This document shows, one piece after another, positions 46,231-54,620 of a stretch of 64,000 nt of DNA (position 1 is the first letter of the stretch; each line of letters starts with the position of its first letter). The notes under the pieces were generated by a model. It ran no database searches and was not told the origin of the DNA. It worked only from the letters and a program-made list of their open reading frames with translations. The translations under genes and the position numbers were made by a program. The stretch lies in assembly GCA_022826745.1 (NCBI GenBank), contig JAJDUI010000027.1, positions 124,001 to 188,000 on the forward strand, given 5' to 3'. Origin of the DNA: Thermoanaerobaculia bacterium. GTDB lineage: Bacteria > Acidobacteriota > Thermoanaerobaculia > Multivoradales > Multivoraceae.

Positions 46231-46707
46231 TCACGACGGCGGTGGAGCGAACGGCCCCCGCGGTGTCTCGCCCGGCCTGGGCCCGAGGCTGGCCAGGAAG
46301 TCCGCCGCGCCGCGGTGCCGCAGCCTGCGCCCGACGACGAGCCACGCCAGCAGGATCAGGATGAAGCCGCTGCCGGCCAGGTTCGGGGAGGTTCCAGGCA
46401 GCAGGGGCCAGGCCAGCATGGCGAGCACGCCCAGGGTGCCCAGAGCCAGAATGCCGACCGCGCCGGCGTTCGTGGCGTACTCCGAGCGGTCCACGTGGTA
46501 CGTCACGCGGACTCCTTCGCCGCTCGGCTGGACGGAGACGGAGCCGTAGAGGACGCCGTAGCGGACGCCGGCGGCCACCGGCAGGGTCAACTGGCCACCC
46601 GTACCCTGGCGATGCCAGGTTCCGTTCCAGGCATCGGCGCCGTCGGAGAGCGCTTCGAGCGCTTCGTCGGGCGTCAGATCGAGTTCGATCTCATACGGTG
46701 CGTCCAC
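46231..46707 (-). CDS. Hypothetical protein with two C-terminal membrane helices
   Basis: 158 residues from a GTG at 46707. The N-terminal part (YEIELDLTPDEALEALSDGADAW, then LTLPVAAGVRYGVLYGSVSVQP) looks like a soluble beta-rich domain. Two hydrophobic segments follow: GAVGILALGTLGVLAMLAWPLLP and GSGFILILLAWLVVGRRL. A basic Pro-rich C-terminal tail ends it. It is 20 bp downstream of dusB and 47 bp upstream of the penicillin-acylase-like start on the same strand. I recognise no family. Confidence 0.55.
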   Translation of the reverse strand: MDAPYEIELDLTPDEALEALSDGADAWNGTWHRQGTGGQLTLPVAAGVRYGVLYGSVSVQPSGEGVRVTYHVDRSEYATNAGAVGILALGTLGVLAMLAWPLLPGTSPNLAGSGFILILLAWLVVGRRLRHRGAADFLASLGPRPGETPRGPFAPPPS

Positions 46708-46727
46708 GGGGCGGCCTGCGTGGCGCC

Positions 46728-47759
46728 CTAGGCGGCCAGGTCGTCGAGCTGCTGGTCGAAGAAGGCCTCGACCGCGACCAGGAACTTCTCCACCGTGTCG
46801 AGTTGCTGGATCCGCTGGCGCAGACGCTTGCCGTTGGGTAGTCCGTAGGTGTACCAGCCGGTGAATTTCCGCAGCTTGTGCAGCGCGAAGCGGTTGGCTT
46901 CCCGTTCTGCCACCATGTGGAAGTGGCCCAGGATCAGGTCGCGACGGTCGATCAGGGTGGGCTCCGGTGCTTCCGTGCCGAGCAGATGACTCCGGATCTG
47001 GTGGAAGATCCACGGGTTGCGGGTCGCTCCGCGGCCCACCATGACGCCGTCGCAGCCGGTCTGCCGGAGCAGTCGCTCGGCGTCCTCGGGGGCGGTGATG
47101 TCGCCATTGCCGATCACCGGGATGGAGAGAGCCTCCTTGAGCCGCGCCAGGTGGGTCCAGTCCGCCTCCCCCCGGAACATCTGCTTGGCGGTCCGCGCGT
47201 GCATCGTCACCGCATCGACGCCGAGGTCTTCGCACAGGCGCCCCAGGTCCAGGTAGTTGGTCTCGCTGTGGTTGAGACCGAGCCGGAACTTGACGGTCAG
47301 CGGGATCCGGATCCGGCTCCGCACTTCGCGGATGATGCGGCCGGCCAGGTCGAGGTCGCCCATCAGGGCGGCGCCGGCGCAGCCCTTCAGCACCTTGTTG
47401 GCGGGACAGCCCATGTTGATGTCGCAGATGTCGGGCCCGAGCTCCTCGACGACCTCGGCCGCCTCCGCCATCGTCTCCACGTCCGAGCCGTAGATCTGGA
47501 TCGCCAGCGGCCGCTCTTCCTCGGCGAAGTACATGAGGTCCCGCGTGTGCTGGTTGCCGTCGACGATCGCCCGCGAGGAGATGAACTCCATCGACACCAG
47601 GCCGACGCCGCCGATGCGGCGGACGATCAACCGGAAGTCCCGGTCCGTCACGCCTGCCATTGGCGCCAGGAACAACGGCGGGTCGATCGTCACGGCGCGG
47701 TCGCCCCAGCCGATGACCATCGGCTCGAGCGCCGGCATCGTTGGCGAGGACGCAGTCAT
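46728..47759 (-). CDS. dusB: tRNA-dihydrouridine synthase B
   Basis: FMN enzyme that reduces uridine to dihydrouridine in tRNA D-loops. 343 residues; FMN barrel N terminus FLAPMAGVTDRDFR, then IYGSDVETMAEAAEVV, catalytic cysteine region CDINMGCPANKVLKGCAGAAL, VKFRLGL, VTMHARTAKQMFRG, IGNGDI, MVGRGATRNPWIF. The C-terminal helical domain binds tRNA. It is divergent from bshC, with only 68 bp between the starts. Confidence 0.95.
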   Translation of the reverse strand: MTASSPTMPALEPMVIGWGDRAVTIDPPLFLAPMAGVTDRDFRLIVRRIGGVGLVSMEFISSRAIVDGNQHTRDLMYFAEEERPLAIQIYGSDVETMAEAAEVVEELGPDICDINMGCPANKVLKGCAGAALMGDLDLAGRIIREVRSRIRIPLTVKFRLGLNHSETNYLDLGRLCEDLGVDAVTMHARTAKQMFRGEADWTHLARLKEALSIPVIGNGDITAPEDAERLLRQTGCDGVMVGRGATRNPWIFHQIRSHLLGTEAPEPTLIDRRDLILGHFHMVAEREANRFALHKLRKFTGWYTYGLPNGKRLRQRIQQLDTVEKFLVAVEAFFDQQLDDLAA

Positions 47760-47827
47760 GGTGTCGATTCTACGCTTCCCCCTCAGAAGCCACGCAGGTT
47801 CGCGGCGCGACTGTAGGATTCGCGATC

Positions 47828-49501
47828 GTGCCGAACCGCCCCGCGAGCGCCGCCTCGAGCGGCCCCGACCTCTGCGCCTGCGGGCTGCTCGGCGATCTGC
47901 CGCGGCGCTTCCTGGACGGCCGGGACCTCGACCTGCTCGAGCCGTTGCGGTTCGTGCTGCCCGGCGAGGAGGACCAGGTGAAGGCGCCGGCGGACCCGGC
48001 GACCGGCCGCGGTGCCGTCGCCGGTGCCCTTGCCGAGGCCAACGAGCGCTACGGCCACCCGGGCGCGGCCAGCCTCGCCGAAGCTCTTGCCGATCCGGCC
48101 ACCCTGGTCGTCATCACGGGCCAGCAGTGCGGCCTCGGGGCTGGTCCGCTCTTCACCCTGACCAAGGCCGCGGCCTGCGTCCGCTGGGCCGAAGCGCTGA
48201 CGCGCCGCGGCCGGCGCGCTGTGCCCCTGTTCTGGATGGCGTCCGAGGACCACGACTACGCCGAGGTGGCCCGCGCCTGGTTTCCGCCCGCGGGTCCGGA
48301 AGCGCTCACCCTGGGCGAGGATCCGGAGCCGCTCGTGCCGGTCGGCGGCCGCCACCTCGGACCCGGGGCCGCCGCCCTGCTGGCCAGGGTCCGGGACGCG
48401 GCGCCGAACGACGACTACCGCCGCCGGCTGGACGACTGCCGGAAGGACCTGGAGCCGGATCGCTGCTTCACGGAGTCCTTCGCGCGGCTCATGGCGCGGT
48501 TTCTCGGCGATCGCTGCCCGCTGCTCGTCGACTCGCAGCTCCCCGCGCTGAAAGAGGCGTCGGCGCCGGTGCTGCGCCGGCTGATCGAAGGCCGGCGCGA
48601 GGTGGACGCGGCTCTCGAGTCGGCGGAGGCGGAACTGGACCGGCGGGGAGTCCGGCTGCAGGTCCGGTCACGGCGGGGCGAAGCGCCCCTGTTCCTGATC
48701 GACGACGCCGGCGAGCGGCGGCGGGTCGTGTGGACGGAGAACGGGGGTTACCGGTTGCGCGGCGGAGGCGCCGGCGAGGTCGGCGCTCTGCTCGAAGGCC
48801 TCAACCGGCAGCCGGAGTCCCTGAGCCCCGGCGTGCTGGCGCGTCCCGTGGTTCAGGACGCGGTGTTCGGCACGGCGCTTCAAATCCTCGGCCCGGGCGA
48901 ACTCGCCTACATGACCCAGGCGCGCTCTCTCTACGGCGCGGTCGACGTACCTCCCCCGGCGATCGTCCTTCGTCCCCAGGTCGTGCTGCTCGGCGCCCGG
49001 GAACGTCGCTGGCTGGACGCACTGGAAGCGGAAGGAATCGACCTGGCGGCCGTGCTCTCCGGGCCCGATGAACTCGACGAGCTCCTGGCCTCCCGGCTCG
49101 ACCTCGACTTCCTCGGCGCCGCGAGCGACAAGCTGGAAGCGGCGATCGACGATCTGGCGGCGGGGCAGACCTCCGTCGACGAGTCGCTGGGAGTCGCGTG
49201 GAAGAAGACCGGAGCGAACCTGAAGCGGACGTTCGCGCTCTTCGAGCGGCGAGTCGTTGGCGCGGCCGCGCGCCGTGACGAGGTGCTGCGCGGACGGGTC
49301 ATGAGGCTGCGTGCGCACTGCCTGCCGAACGGCAAGCCCCAGGAGCGGGAGTTCACGTCCCTTCACTGTCTGGCGTCGTACGGCGGCGCGCTGATTCGGG
49401 AACTCGGGTCGATCGACAGGGATCCGCGGCACCTGCAACCCCTGTCGCTGGCCCGCGTCCGGCGGGCCGGCGACGAAACAGCGGATCGCCCGCCCGCGTA
49501 G
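47828..49501 (+). CDS. bshC: Bacillithiol biosynthesis cysteine-adding enzyme BshC
   Basis: Last step in bacillithiol synthesis: adds cysteine to glucosaminyl-malate. 557 residues; the BshC signature LVVITGQQCGLGAGPLFTL, with FWMASEDHDYAEVA after it and PAIVLRPQVVLLG in the middle. A long helical C terminus (SVDESLGVAWKKTGANLKRTF) is typical. GTG start at 47828. It is followed 11 bp later by bshA, making a bshC-bshA pair; bshB is not in the window. Confidence 0.9.
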   Translation: MPNRPASAASSGPDLCACGLLGDLPRRFLDGRDLDLLEPLRFVLPGEEDQVKAPADPATGRGAVAGALAEANERYGHPGAASLAEALADPATLVVITGQQCGLGAGPLFTLTKAAACVRWAEALTRRGRRAVPLFWMASEDHDYAEVARAWFPPAGPEALTLGEDPEPLVPVGGRHLGPGAAALLARVRDAAPNDDYRRRLDDCRKDLEPDRCFTESFARLMARFLGDRCPLLVDSQLPALKEASAPVLRRLIEGRREVDAALESAEAELDRRGVRLQVRSRRGEAPLFLIDDAGERRRVVWTENGGYRLRGGGAGEVGALLEGLNRQPESLSPGVLARPVVQDAVFGTALQILGPGELAYMTQARSLYGAVDVPPPAIVLRPQVVLLGARERRWLDALEAEGIDLAAVLSGPDELDELLASRLDLDFLGAASDKLEAAIDDLAAGQTSVDESLGVAWKKTGANLKRTFALFERRVVGAAARRDEVLRGRVMRLRAHCLPNGKPQEREFTSLHCLASYGGALIRELGSIDRDPRHLQPLSLARVRRAGDETADRPPA

Positions 49502-49512
49502 AAGAGGATCCG

Positions 49513-50694
49513 ATGCGCATTGGAATCTGCTGCTTTCCGAGCTTCGGAGGCTCCGGCGTCGTCGCCTCGGAGCTGGCTCTCGCGCTGGTCGAAGGCGGGG
49601 ACATCGTCCATGTCGTCAGTTCGGACAGGCCCCCGCGGCTGAGCGAACGGGCGAACGTTCACTTCCACCGCGTGGACGGATCCGAGATCCAGGAGTACGG
49701 CCTGTTCGATCGGCCGCTGCAGACGCTGGCCCTTGCCAACCGCCTGGCCGAGGTCGCCGCGGCCGCTCGTCTCGACGTTCTGCACGCCCACTACGCGGCG
49801 CCGCACGCCGTGGCCGCGCTGCTGGCCAGGCGGCTGCTGGCGGAAGGCGGGGGCGATCAACCGCCGTGCCCGATCGTCACCACGGTCCACGGCACGGACG
49901 TGACCCTCGTGGGCGCGCGCCCCAGCTACCGGGACATCGTCGGCTGGGCGCTGCGGAGCAGCGATCGCGTCACGGCGCCGTCCGAGGCGCTGGCGCGCGA
50001 GGCGACGGAGCGGTTCTCTCTTGACGAACCGGTCGAGGTGATTCCCAACTTCGTGCCGCCGGCCGCCGGAGGCCGCCCGGAACGGCCGGCGCCGGCCGGC
50101 GACCCGCCGGGGCGAATCGTCCACGTTTCGAACTTCCGTCCGGTCAAGCGCGCTTCGGACGTCATCGCGGCGTTCGCGCTCGTGCGCCGGGAGGTGCCGG
50201 CTCGGCTTTGCATGGTGGGTGATGGGCCGGAGCGTGCCGGCGCCGAACGCCAGTGCCTCGAACTGGGGATCGCGGACCACGTGACCTTCCTCGGCAACCA
50301 GGCCCATGTGGAACCGATCCTGGAGCAGGGCGACCTGTTCCTTTCCGCTTCGGAGAGCGAGAGCTTCGGCCTGGCGTCGCTCGAGGCCCTGGCTCTCGGC
50401 GTGCCGGTCGTGGCGACCCGCACCGGGGGCGTGCCGGAGGTAGTCCGCGAGAACCGCAACGGGCTGCTCTGCCCGGTCGGCGACGTGGAGGCGCTGGCGG
50501 CGAGCTGCGTGGCCCTTCTGAGCGATCCATCGCGGCGGCAGGCCTTCGCGGCGCACGGCCGCGAGTGGGCACGTTCCCGCTTCGACCGTGGCCGGATCGT
50601 CGCGCGGTACCGGGAGTTGTACCGCGCTACACTGACAATAGGCCGAGCGGCCGCATCCGAGGACGGCCCGCTCCTCGAGAAGGTTGAGGCATGA
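49513..50694 (+). CDS. bshA: N-acetyl-alpha-D-glucosaminyl L-malate synthase BshA
   Basis: First step of bacillithiol synthesis: GT4 glycosyltransferase joining UDP-GlcNAc to L-malate. 393 residues; RIGICCFPSFGGSGVVASELALAL at the N terminus, VVSSDRPPRL, HAHYAAPHAVAALLA, TTVHGTDVTLVG, then the C-terminal Rossmann domain with VSNFRPVKRASDVIAAF, MVGDGPER, and SASESESFGLASLEALALGVPVVATRTGG. These are the BshA hallmarks. 11 bp after bshC; the stop overlaps the next start by 4 bp. Confidence 0.92.
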   Translation: MRIGICCFPSFGGSGVVASELALALVEGGDIVHVVSSDRPPRLSERANVHFHRVDGSEIQEYGLFDRPLQTLALANRLAEVAAAARLDVLHAHYAAPHAVAALLARRLLAEGGGDQPPCPIVTTVHGTDVTLVGARPSYRDIVGWALRSSDRVTAPSEALAREATERFSLDEPVEVIPNFVPPAAGGRPERPAPAGDPPGRIVHVSNFRPVKRASDVIAAFALVRREVPARLCMVGDGPERAGAERQCLELGIADHVTFLGNQAHVEPILEQGDLFLSASESESFGLASLEALALGVPVVATRTGGVPEVVRENRNGLLCPVGDVEALAASCVALLSDPSRRQAFAAHGREWARSRFDRGRIVARYRELYRATLTIGRAAASEDGPLLEKVEA

Positions 50695-51086
50695 CAGAAC
50701 CGGCAACGCAGCAATCCTCCTCTTCGGGGGCGCCCGCACCGCCGGAGCCGCCCGCTCCGGACGGCCCCTCGTCGAACCGGAACCTGATGGTGGTGCTCGC
50801 CTACCTGTGGGTCCTGGTCCTGGTGCCGCTGCTCATCGAGGAACGGGACGACGAGGTCCGCTGGCACGCCAAGCACGGTCTGGTCCTGATGGCCGCTGAG
50901 TTCATGTTGTGGGTCGTGCTCCAGATCGCCCTGTTTGCGACCGGCGGCATCGGCTGCTTCCTGGCACCGTTCATCTTCATGCTGTTCGTCGCCTTCGTCC
51001 TGGTGCGCATCGCCTGCATCGTGCGCGGGGTCAACGGCGGGCGTCTCCAGATTCCGGTGCTGACACCGCTGGTCGACCGCTTCTGA
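50691..51086 (+). CDS. Small membrane protein, DUF4870/Tic20-like
   Basis: 131 residues. A Pro/Ser-rich N terminus (about 1-28) precedes three hydrophobic helices: LMVVLAYLWVLVLVPLLIEE, GLVLMAAEFMLWVVLQIAL and GCFLAPFIFMLFVAFVLV. The motif VRWHAKHGLVL between helices 1 and 2 is the DUF4870 hallmark, and the C-terminal segment RLQIPVLTPLVDRF also fits. Function unknown. 4-bp overlap with bshA. Confidence 0.78.
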   Translation: MTEPATQQSSSSGAPAPPEPPAPDGPSSNRNLMVVLAYLWVLVLVPLLIEERDDEVRWHAKHGLVLMAAEFMLWVVLQIALFATGGIGCFLAPFIFMLFVAFVLVRIACIVRGVNGGRLQIPVLTPLVDRF

Positions 51087-51120
51087 CGCGGCAGAAACCG
51101 GGTGCACCGGCGTATCGCTC

Positions 51121-51193
51121 ACTGGGTGCGCGGGTCTTCTGACCCGCCTCCGCCGAAGGCGGCCCCGAGACGGCGCCGCGGAGCGGCGACCAT
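51121..51193 (+). repeat. Short-hairpin repeat F2, copy 6a (tandem)
   Basis: CTGGGTGCGCGGGTC-TTCT-GACCCGC, then CCGCC-GAA-GGCGG, then GCCGC-GGA-GCGGC and GACCAT. First unit of a 73/75-bp head-to-tail pair. Confidence 0.9.
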
Positions 51194-51269
51194 CCGCTGG
51201 GTGCGCGGGTCTTCTGACCCGCTGCCGCCGGAGGCGGCCTCGAGACGGCGCCGCGGAGCGGCGACCATT
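51194..51269 (+). repeat. Short-hairpin repeat F2, copy 6b (tandem)
   Basis: Nearly identical to 6a (CTGGGTGCGCGGGTC, GCCGCC-GGA-GGCGGC, GCCGC-GGA-GCGGC, GACCAT). Hairpin 2 differs from 6a by compensated or loop changes. The end meets the second yidD gene. Confidence 0.9.
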
Positions 51270-51272
51270 CGG

Positions 51273-51608
51273 TTGCTCCTGGCTGCCGGCATCGTCCTGA
51301 TCGCGACCGCCGCCGTGGACATGACCCGGCCGCCGGAGCACCAGCTCTCGGCACGCGCTGCCGGTGCCCTGATCTCCGCCTACCAGGCGACCGTCTCGCC
51401 GCTCCTCGAGCGCGCCGGCGTTCACTGCCGCTTCGAACCTACGTGCAGCGAGTACACGCGGGCGACGATACGAAGCCAGGGTTTCGCGGCGGGAAGCCTG
51501 CGTGGGCTCGCCCGGCTCGTCCGCTGCGGACCGTGGACACCGGCGGGCACGGTGGATCCTCCGACACGGACTGCCGCCGCGCAGGCCTTCCGGCCGGCTT
51601 CCGATTGA
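51273..51608 (+). CDS. yidD: YidD-like protein, second copy, with N-terminal membrane helix
   Basis: 111 residues. An N-terminal hydrophobic stretch (LLLAAGIVLIATAAVDM) is absent from the first YidD at 21.5 kb. The YidD core follows: LISAYQATVSPLLERAGVHCRFEPTCSEYTRATIRSQG, with the CRFEPTCSEY signature and LVRCGPWTPAGTVDPP. Start codon uncertain: a TTG at 51273 is the first reasonable start, while the frame stays open upstream through both F2 units. The neighbours are bacillithiol and membrane genes, not yidC. Confidence 0.78.
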   Translation: MLLAAGIVLIATAAVDMTRPPEHQLSARAAGALISAYQATVSPLLERAGVHCRFEPTCSEYTRATIRSQGFAAGSLRGLARLVRCGPWTPAGTVDPPTRTAAAQAFRPASD

Positions 51609-51609
51609 C

Positions 51610-51921
51610 ATGGCCGTCTGGCCCACCGAAGTTCGCCGGGACCACGAGGCGCGCCTGCTGCGCGTGCGGTGGCAGGACGGCCACCGGAGCGACTACGAGT
51701 ACGACGTCCTGCGGGGCTACTGCCCCTGCGCCATGTGCCAGGGCCACAACGCCGGCCCGCTGCGCTTTCGGCCGCCGCCGCGGCCGGTGACTGCCCAGAC
51801 TGTTTCCCAGGTCGGCAACTACGCGCTCAGCATCGCCTGGTCTGACGGCCACTGGACCGGCATCTACCGCTTCGACTTCCTGCGGAGCCTCTGCCCCTGC
51901 GAGGAGTGCAGCACCGGCTAG
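51610..51921 (+). CDS. DUF971-family protein
   Basis: 103 residues. Motifs LRVRWQDGHRSDYEYDVLRGYCPCAMCQGH and GNYALSIAWSDGHWTGIYRFDFLRSLCPCEEC belong to DUF971, related to the N-terminal domain of gamma-butyrobetaine hydroxylase-like proteins. The two Cys pairs (CPCAMC, CPCEEC) suggest a metal site. ATG 51610 starts one base after the preceding stop. It converges with mobA and overlaps it by 4 bp. Confidence 0.85.
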   Translation: MAVWPTEVRRDHEARLLRVRWQDGHRSDYEYDVLRGYCPCAMCQGHNAGPLRFRPPPRPVTAQTVSQVGNYALSIAWSDGHWTGIYRFDFLRSLCPCEECSTG

Positions 51922-52550
51922 ACCAGCCGGCGGGCCCGCTTCCAGTCGGCAGCCGTGTTCACGTTCAGCAGGACGTCCTCGGGGTTTCCGAACCGGCTCG
52001 CGTCGACCGGTTCGACCCGCAAGCCGGCGCATCGGGTGAGGGGGTAGAGACGGTTGTCGCCCCCTTCGACTCGCGCTGCCAGCCGTTCGAGGGCCGGCGG
52101 TGTCCAGAGCGCGCAGGTCGGGTTCATGGATCGTGGGTCGCCGGGGTCGGTAGCCGCCGGCGCCAGGTCGGCCGCCGAGGCGGCGAGGTGGCTGAGCAGG
52201 TCGACCGGCACCAGCGGCAGGTCGCAGGCCAGGACGAGCAGGTTCCGGTCCGACCGTGCCCGGGCCGCGCCGAGCACGCCGGCCGCGGGACCCGAACCGG
52301 GGCCGTCCGGTGCTACCGAGACGCGGAGAGCGCGGTCGACCGGATCGACTTCTGTGCCGCTGTTTCCGGCGGCTACGACGATCTCCTCGACCGCGGCGGC
52401 GGCGGCAAGCCGGGTGACCGCCCAGTCGACCAGGGTCGGCCCCGACTCTCCGGCTTGCGAGCCCGGCAGGCGCAGACCGGCCTTGCTGCGGCCGAGCCGG
52501 CTCCCCTTGCCGCCAGCGAGGACGACGCCGACGATCGGCGCGAGGTTCAC
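51918..52550 (-). CDS. mobA: Molybdenum cofactor guanylyltransferase
   Basis: Adds GMP to molybdopterin to make MGD for molybdoenzymes. 210 residues; GT-A fold with VGVVLAGGKGSRLGRSKAGLRL (nucleotide loop with the MobA LAGGxSxRxGxxK pattern), VLACDLPLVPVDLL (metal Asp) and a C-terminal NVNTAADWKRA segment. It is alone here without other molybdenum genes. Confidence 0.85.
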   Translation of the reverse strand: MNLAPIVGVVLAGGKGSRLGRSKAGLRLPGSQAGESGPTLVDWAVTRLAAAAAVEEIVVAAGNSGTEVDPVDRALRVSVAPDGPGSGPAAGVLGAARARSDRNLLVLACDLPLVPVDLLSHLAASAADLAPAATDPGDPRSMNPTCALWTPPALERLAARVEGGDNRLYPLTRCAGLRVEPVDASRFGNPEDVLLNVNTAADWKRARRLV

Positions 52551-52632
52551 GGCCCGTGCGGACTGCTAGGCTGCGCCCGCTTCGCGCCCTCGGCATCCGG
52601 CCGGGGCGGTTTCATTTCTGGAGATCGACCAG

Positions 52633-53214
52633 ATGCACAGTTCACTCACCGGACCCTGGAGTCGTTTCTTGATCTACGCCGCTTCCACCGTCTTGCTGGC
52701 CGCTCCGAGTTTCGGCCAGGACACGCCCCCGAGGGTAGCCCTCGAAACGAGCCACGGCACGATCGTGCTGGAACTGAACCCGGAGAAGGCGCCGATCACG
52801 GTCGAGAACTTCCTCGACTACGTGGACCGCGGATGGTACGACGGCACGATCTTCCACCGGGTGATCGATGGCTTCATGATCCAGGGCGGCGGCTTCACGT
52901 CGGATCTTCAGAAGAAGATCACCCGTCCGGAGATCGAGAACGAGTCGAAGAACGGTCTCTCGAACAAGCGCGGCACGATCTCGATGGCGAGGCTCCCGGG
53001 GCCCCACACGGCGACCGCCCAGTTCTTCATCAACTCCGTGGACAACGAGGGTCTCGACGCTTCCGGCGGCGACTTCGGCTACGCCGTGTTCGGCGAGGTC
53101 GTCGAGGGTCTCGAGGTCGTCGACGCGATTTCGAAGGTCGCGACGGGTGTGAAGAACGGCATGGGGGACGTGCCCGACGAGACCGTCGCCATCAAGAGCG
53201 CCAAGCGCCAGTAG
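52633..53214 (+). CDS. ppiA: Secreted cyclophilin-type peptidyl-prolyl isomerase
   Basis: Speeds prolyl cis-trans isomerisation during folding of exported proteins. 193 residues with signal peptide (FLIYAASTVLLAAPSFGQ). The cyclophilin core has TSHGTIVLELNPEKAPITVENFLDYV, FHRVIDGFMIQGGGFTSD, TISMARLPGPHTATAQFFIN and VFGEVVEGLEVVDAI. The active-site FHRV (Phe-His-Arg), GGGF and QFFIN signature is intact. Confidence 0.93.
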   Translation: MHSSLTGPWSRFLIYAASTVLLAAPSFGQDTPPRVALETSHGTIVLELNPEKAPITVENFLDYVDRGWYDGTIFHRVIDGFMIQGGGFTSDLQKKITRPEIENESKNGLSNKRGTISMARLPGPHTATAQFFINSVDNEGLDASGGDFGYAVFGEVVEGLEVVDAISKVATGVKNGMGDVPDETVAIKSAKRQ

Positions 53215-53278
53215 GTGGCGGCCGACGCGGCCGGAGACCGGCTGGGCCGGTCACGCCGCGGCGGGTGGCCTCTGAGGG

Positions 53279-53363
53279 TGGTGCCGAAGGCCGGACTCGA
53301 ACCGGCACGGGTTGCCCCACACGGCCCTCAACCGTGCGCGTCTACCAATTCCGCCACTTCGGC
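53279..53363 (-). tRNA. tRNA-Leu(GAG)
   Basis: On the minus strand: acceptor GCCGAAG with CTTCGGC, D-loop TGGTAGACGCG, anticodon stem GCACGG/CCGTGT enclosing TT-GAG-GG, long variable arm, T-arm CCGGTTCGAGTCCGG, A discriminator and encoded CCA. It lies between ppiA and secG. Confidence 0.96.
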
Positions 53364-53386
53364 TCTGGCCACGTCGTCCGCTGGCT

Positions 53387-53773
53387 CTATCCCTGGTTGT
53401 CGCTTCCGGTCCCGGTGCCGGTTTCGGTCGAGTCGCCTTCGGCTTCCGCCGGCGCGCCCTCCGATTCCTGAGCCGGCGCCGTTTCCGGCTCGGCGGTCTG
53501 GACTTCGTCCATCACGGAGCCGACGCCGCTCATGACCGATGAGGTGTCCTGCTTCTGCATGAAGCCGATCGAGAGCGTCGTCACGATGAAGAGGACAAAG
53601 CAGCCGACGGTCAGCTTGTGCAGAAGCGTGGCCGCGCCGCGGGCGCCGAAGGCGGCCTGAGACGCGCCGCCGCCGAACACGGACAGGTCGGCCCCCTTGC
53701 CCTGCTGCAGCAGGACGACGAGGACCAGAAACAGCGAAACCGTCACGTGGACGGCATACAGCACGAAGATCAA
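53387..53773 (-). CDS. secG: Protein-export membrane protein SecG
   Basis: Accessory subunit of SecYEG translocon. 128 residues; first membrane helix [21 protein letters not shown], then [20 protein letters not shown] (the conserved SecG loop), second helix [19 protein letters not shown] long acidic Glu/Pro-rich cytoplasmic tail ([17 protein letters not shown]) is unusual. It follows tpiA by 55 bp on the same strand; pgk-tpiA-secG is a common order. Confidence 0.94.
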   Translation of the reverse strand: MIFVLYAVHVTVSLFLVLVVLLQQGKGADLSVFGGGASQAAFGARGAATLLHKLTVGCFVLFIVTTLSIGFMQKQDTSSVMSGVGSVMDEVQTAEPETAPAQESEGAPAEAEGDSTETGTGTGSDNQG

Positions 53774-53828
53774 GTCAATCTCCCTTCCGGGGTATCCGCA
53801 ACGCGATCACGGCTCCGTTCGTCAGGGC

Positions 53829-54620
53829 TCAGGAGCCGTCGCCGGAACCCGTAGAAAGACGAATGATACGCAGGAACGAGGCAGGATCAAGACTTGCGCC
53901 GCCGATGAGGAAGCCGTCGATGTCGGTGCGGCCGATCAGATCCCGGCAGTTGTCGGCGTTTACCGAGCCGCCGTAGAGGATCCGGGTCGAGTCGCCGAGC
54001 CCGCCCTGGTGGCCGTTCAGCCGGGCCCGCAGGTGGCCGTGGACGGAGGCGGCGATCTCGGGCGAGGCGCTGAGGCCGGTGCCGATCGCCCACACCGGTT
54101 CGTAGGCGACGACGGCGCCGGCTCCGGCGCCGCCGGCCGCGGCGAGCACTTCGAGGACGGCCCCCAACTGGGCGTCGAGGACCTCCTCCGTCTCGTCCCG
54201 CTGGCGCTGTTCCAGGGTTTCGCCCACGCAGACGACCGGGACCAGCCCGGCGCCGAGGGCCCGCCGGGCCTTGCGCGCCACCTCGTCGTTCGATTCCCCG
54301 TGGTACTGGCGCCGTTCCGAGTGGCCGGCCAGGGCCCAGGAAGCGCCGGCGTCGACGATCTGCGCGGCGGCGACGTCGCCGGTGTAGGCGCCGCCGTCCT
54401 CGGCGTGGACGTCCTGGGCGCCGACGGCGACCCAGTCGGGCATGGCCGTCGCGGCGAGGCCCAGGTAGACGGGCGTCGGGAACACGACGACGTCTACCTT
54501 GTCGTTGGGGACCTGCGCGCCGGACGGGCCTGCGGCCGCGAGAGCCTCGGCGTAAGCCGTGACGTCCGCGCGGAGCAGGTTCATCTTCCAGTTGCCGGCG
54601 ATGATCGGTGTGCGCGTCAT
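53829..54620 (-). CDS. tpiA: Triosephosphate isomerase
   Basis: Interconverts dihydroxyacetone phosphate and glyceraldehyde-3-phosphate. 263 residues; IIAGNWKMN (Asn, Lys) at the N terminus, catalytic His in WALAGHSERRQY, catalytic Glu in VVAYEPVWAIGTG, and phosphate loop RILYGGSVNADN. ATG 54620 has GGAGGAAGC upstream and overlaps the pgk stop by 4 bp. Lower-glycolysis operon with pgk. Confidence 0.96.
   Translation of the reverse strand: MTRTPIIAGNWKMNLLRADVTAYAEALAAAGPSGAQVPNDKVDVVVFPTPVYLGLAATAMPDWVAVGAQDVHAEDGGAYTGDVAAAQIVDAGASWALAGHSERRQYHGESNDEVARKARRALGAGLVPVVCVGETLEQRQRDETEEVLDAQLGAVLEVLAAAGGAGAGAVVAYEPVWAIGTGLSASPEIAASVHGHLRARLNGHQGGLGDSTRILYGGSVNADNCRDLIGRTDIDGFLIGGASLDPASFLRIIRLSTGSGDGS

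Noticed and set aside
43266..46364. 1032-codon open frame on the plus strand
   Set aside because: Mirror of the penicillin-acylase-like gene, with low-complexity Val/Arg/Gly content and no recognisable domain.
51121..51269. CRISPR array
   Set aside because: Two head-to-tail F2 units with no unique spacers and internal hairpins; no cas genes nearby.
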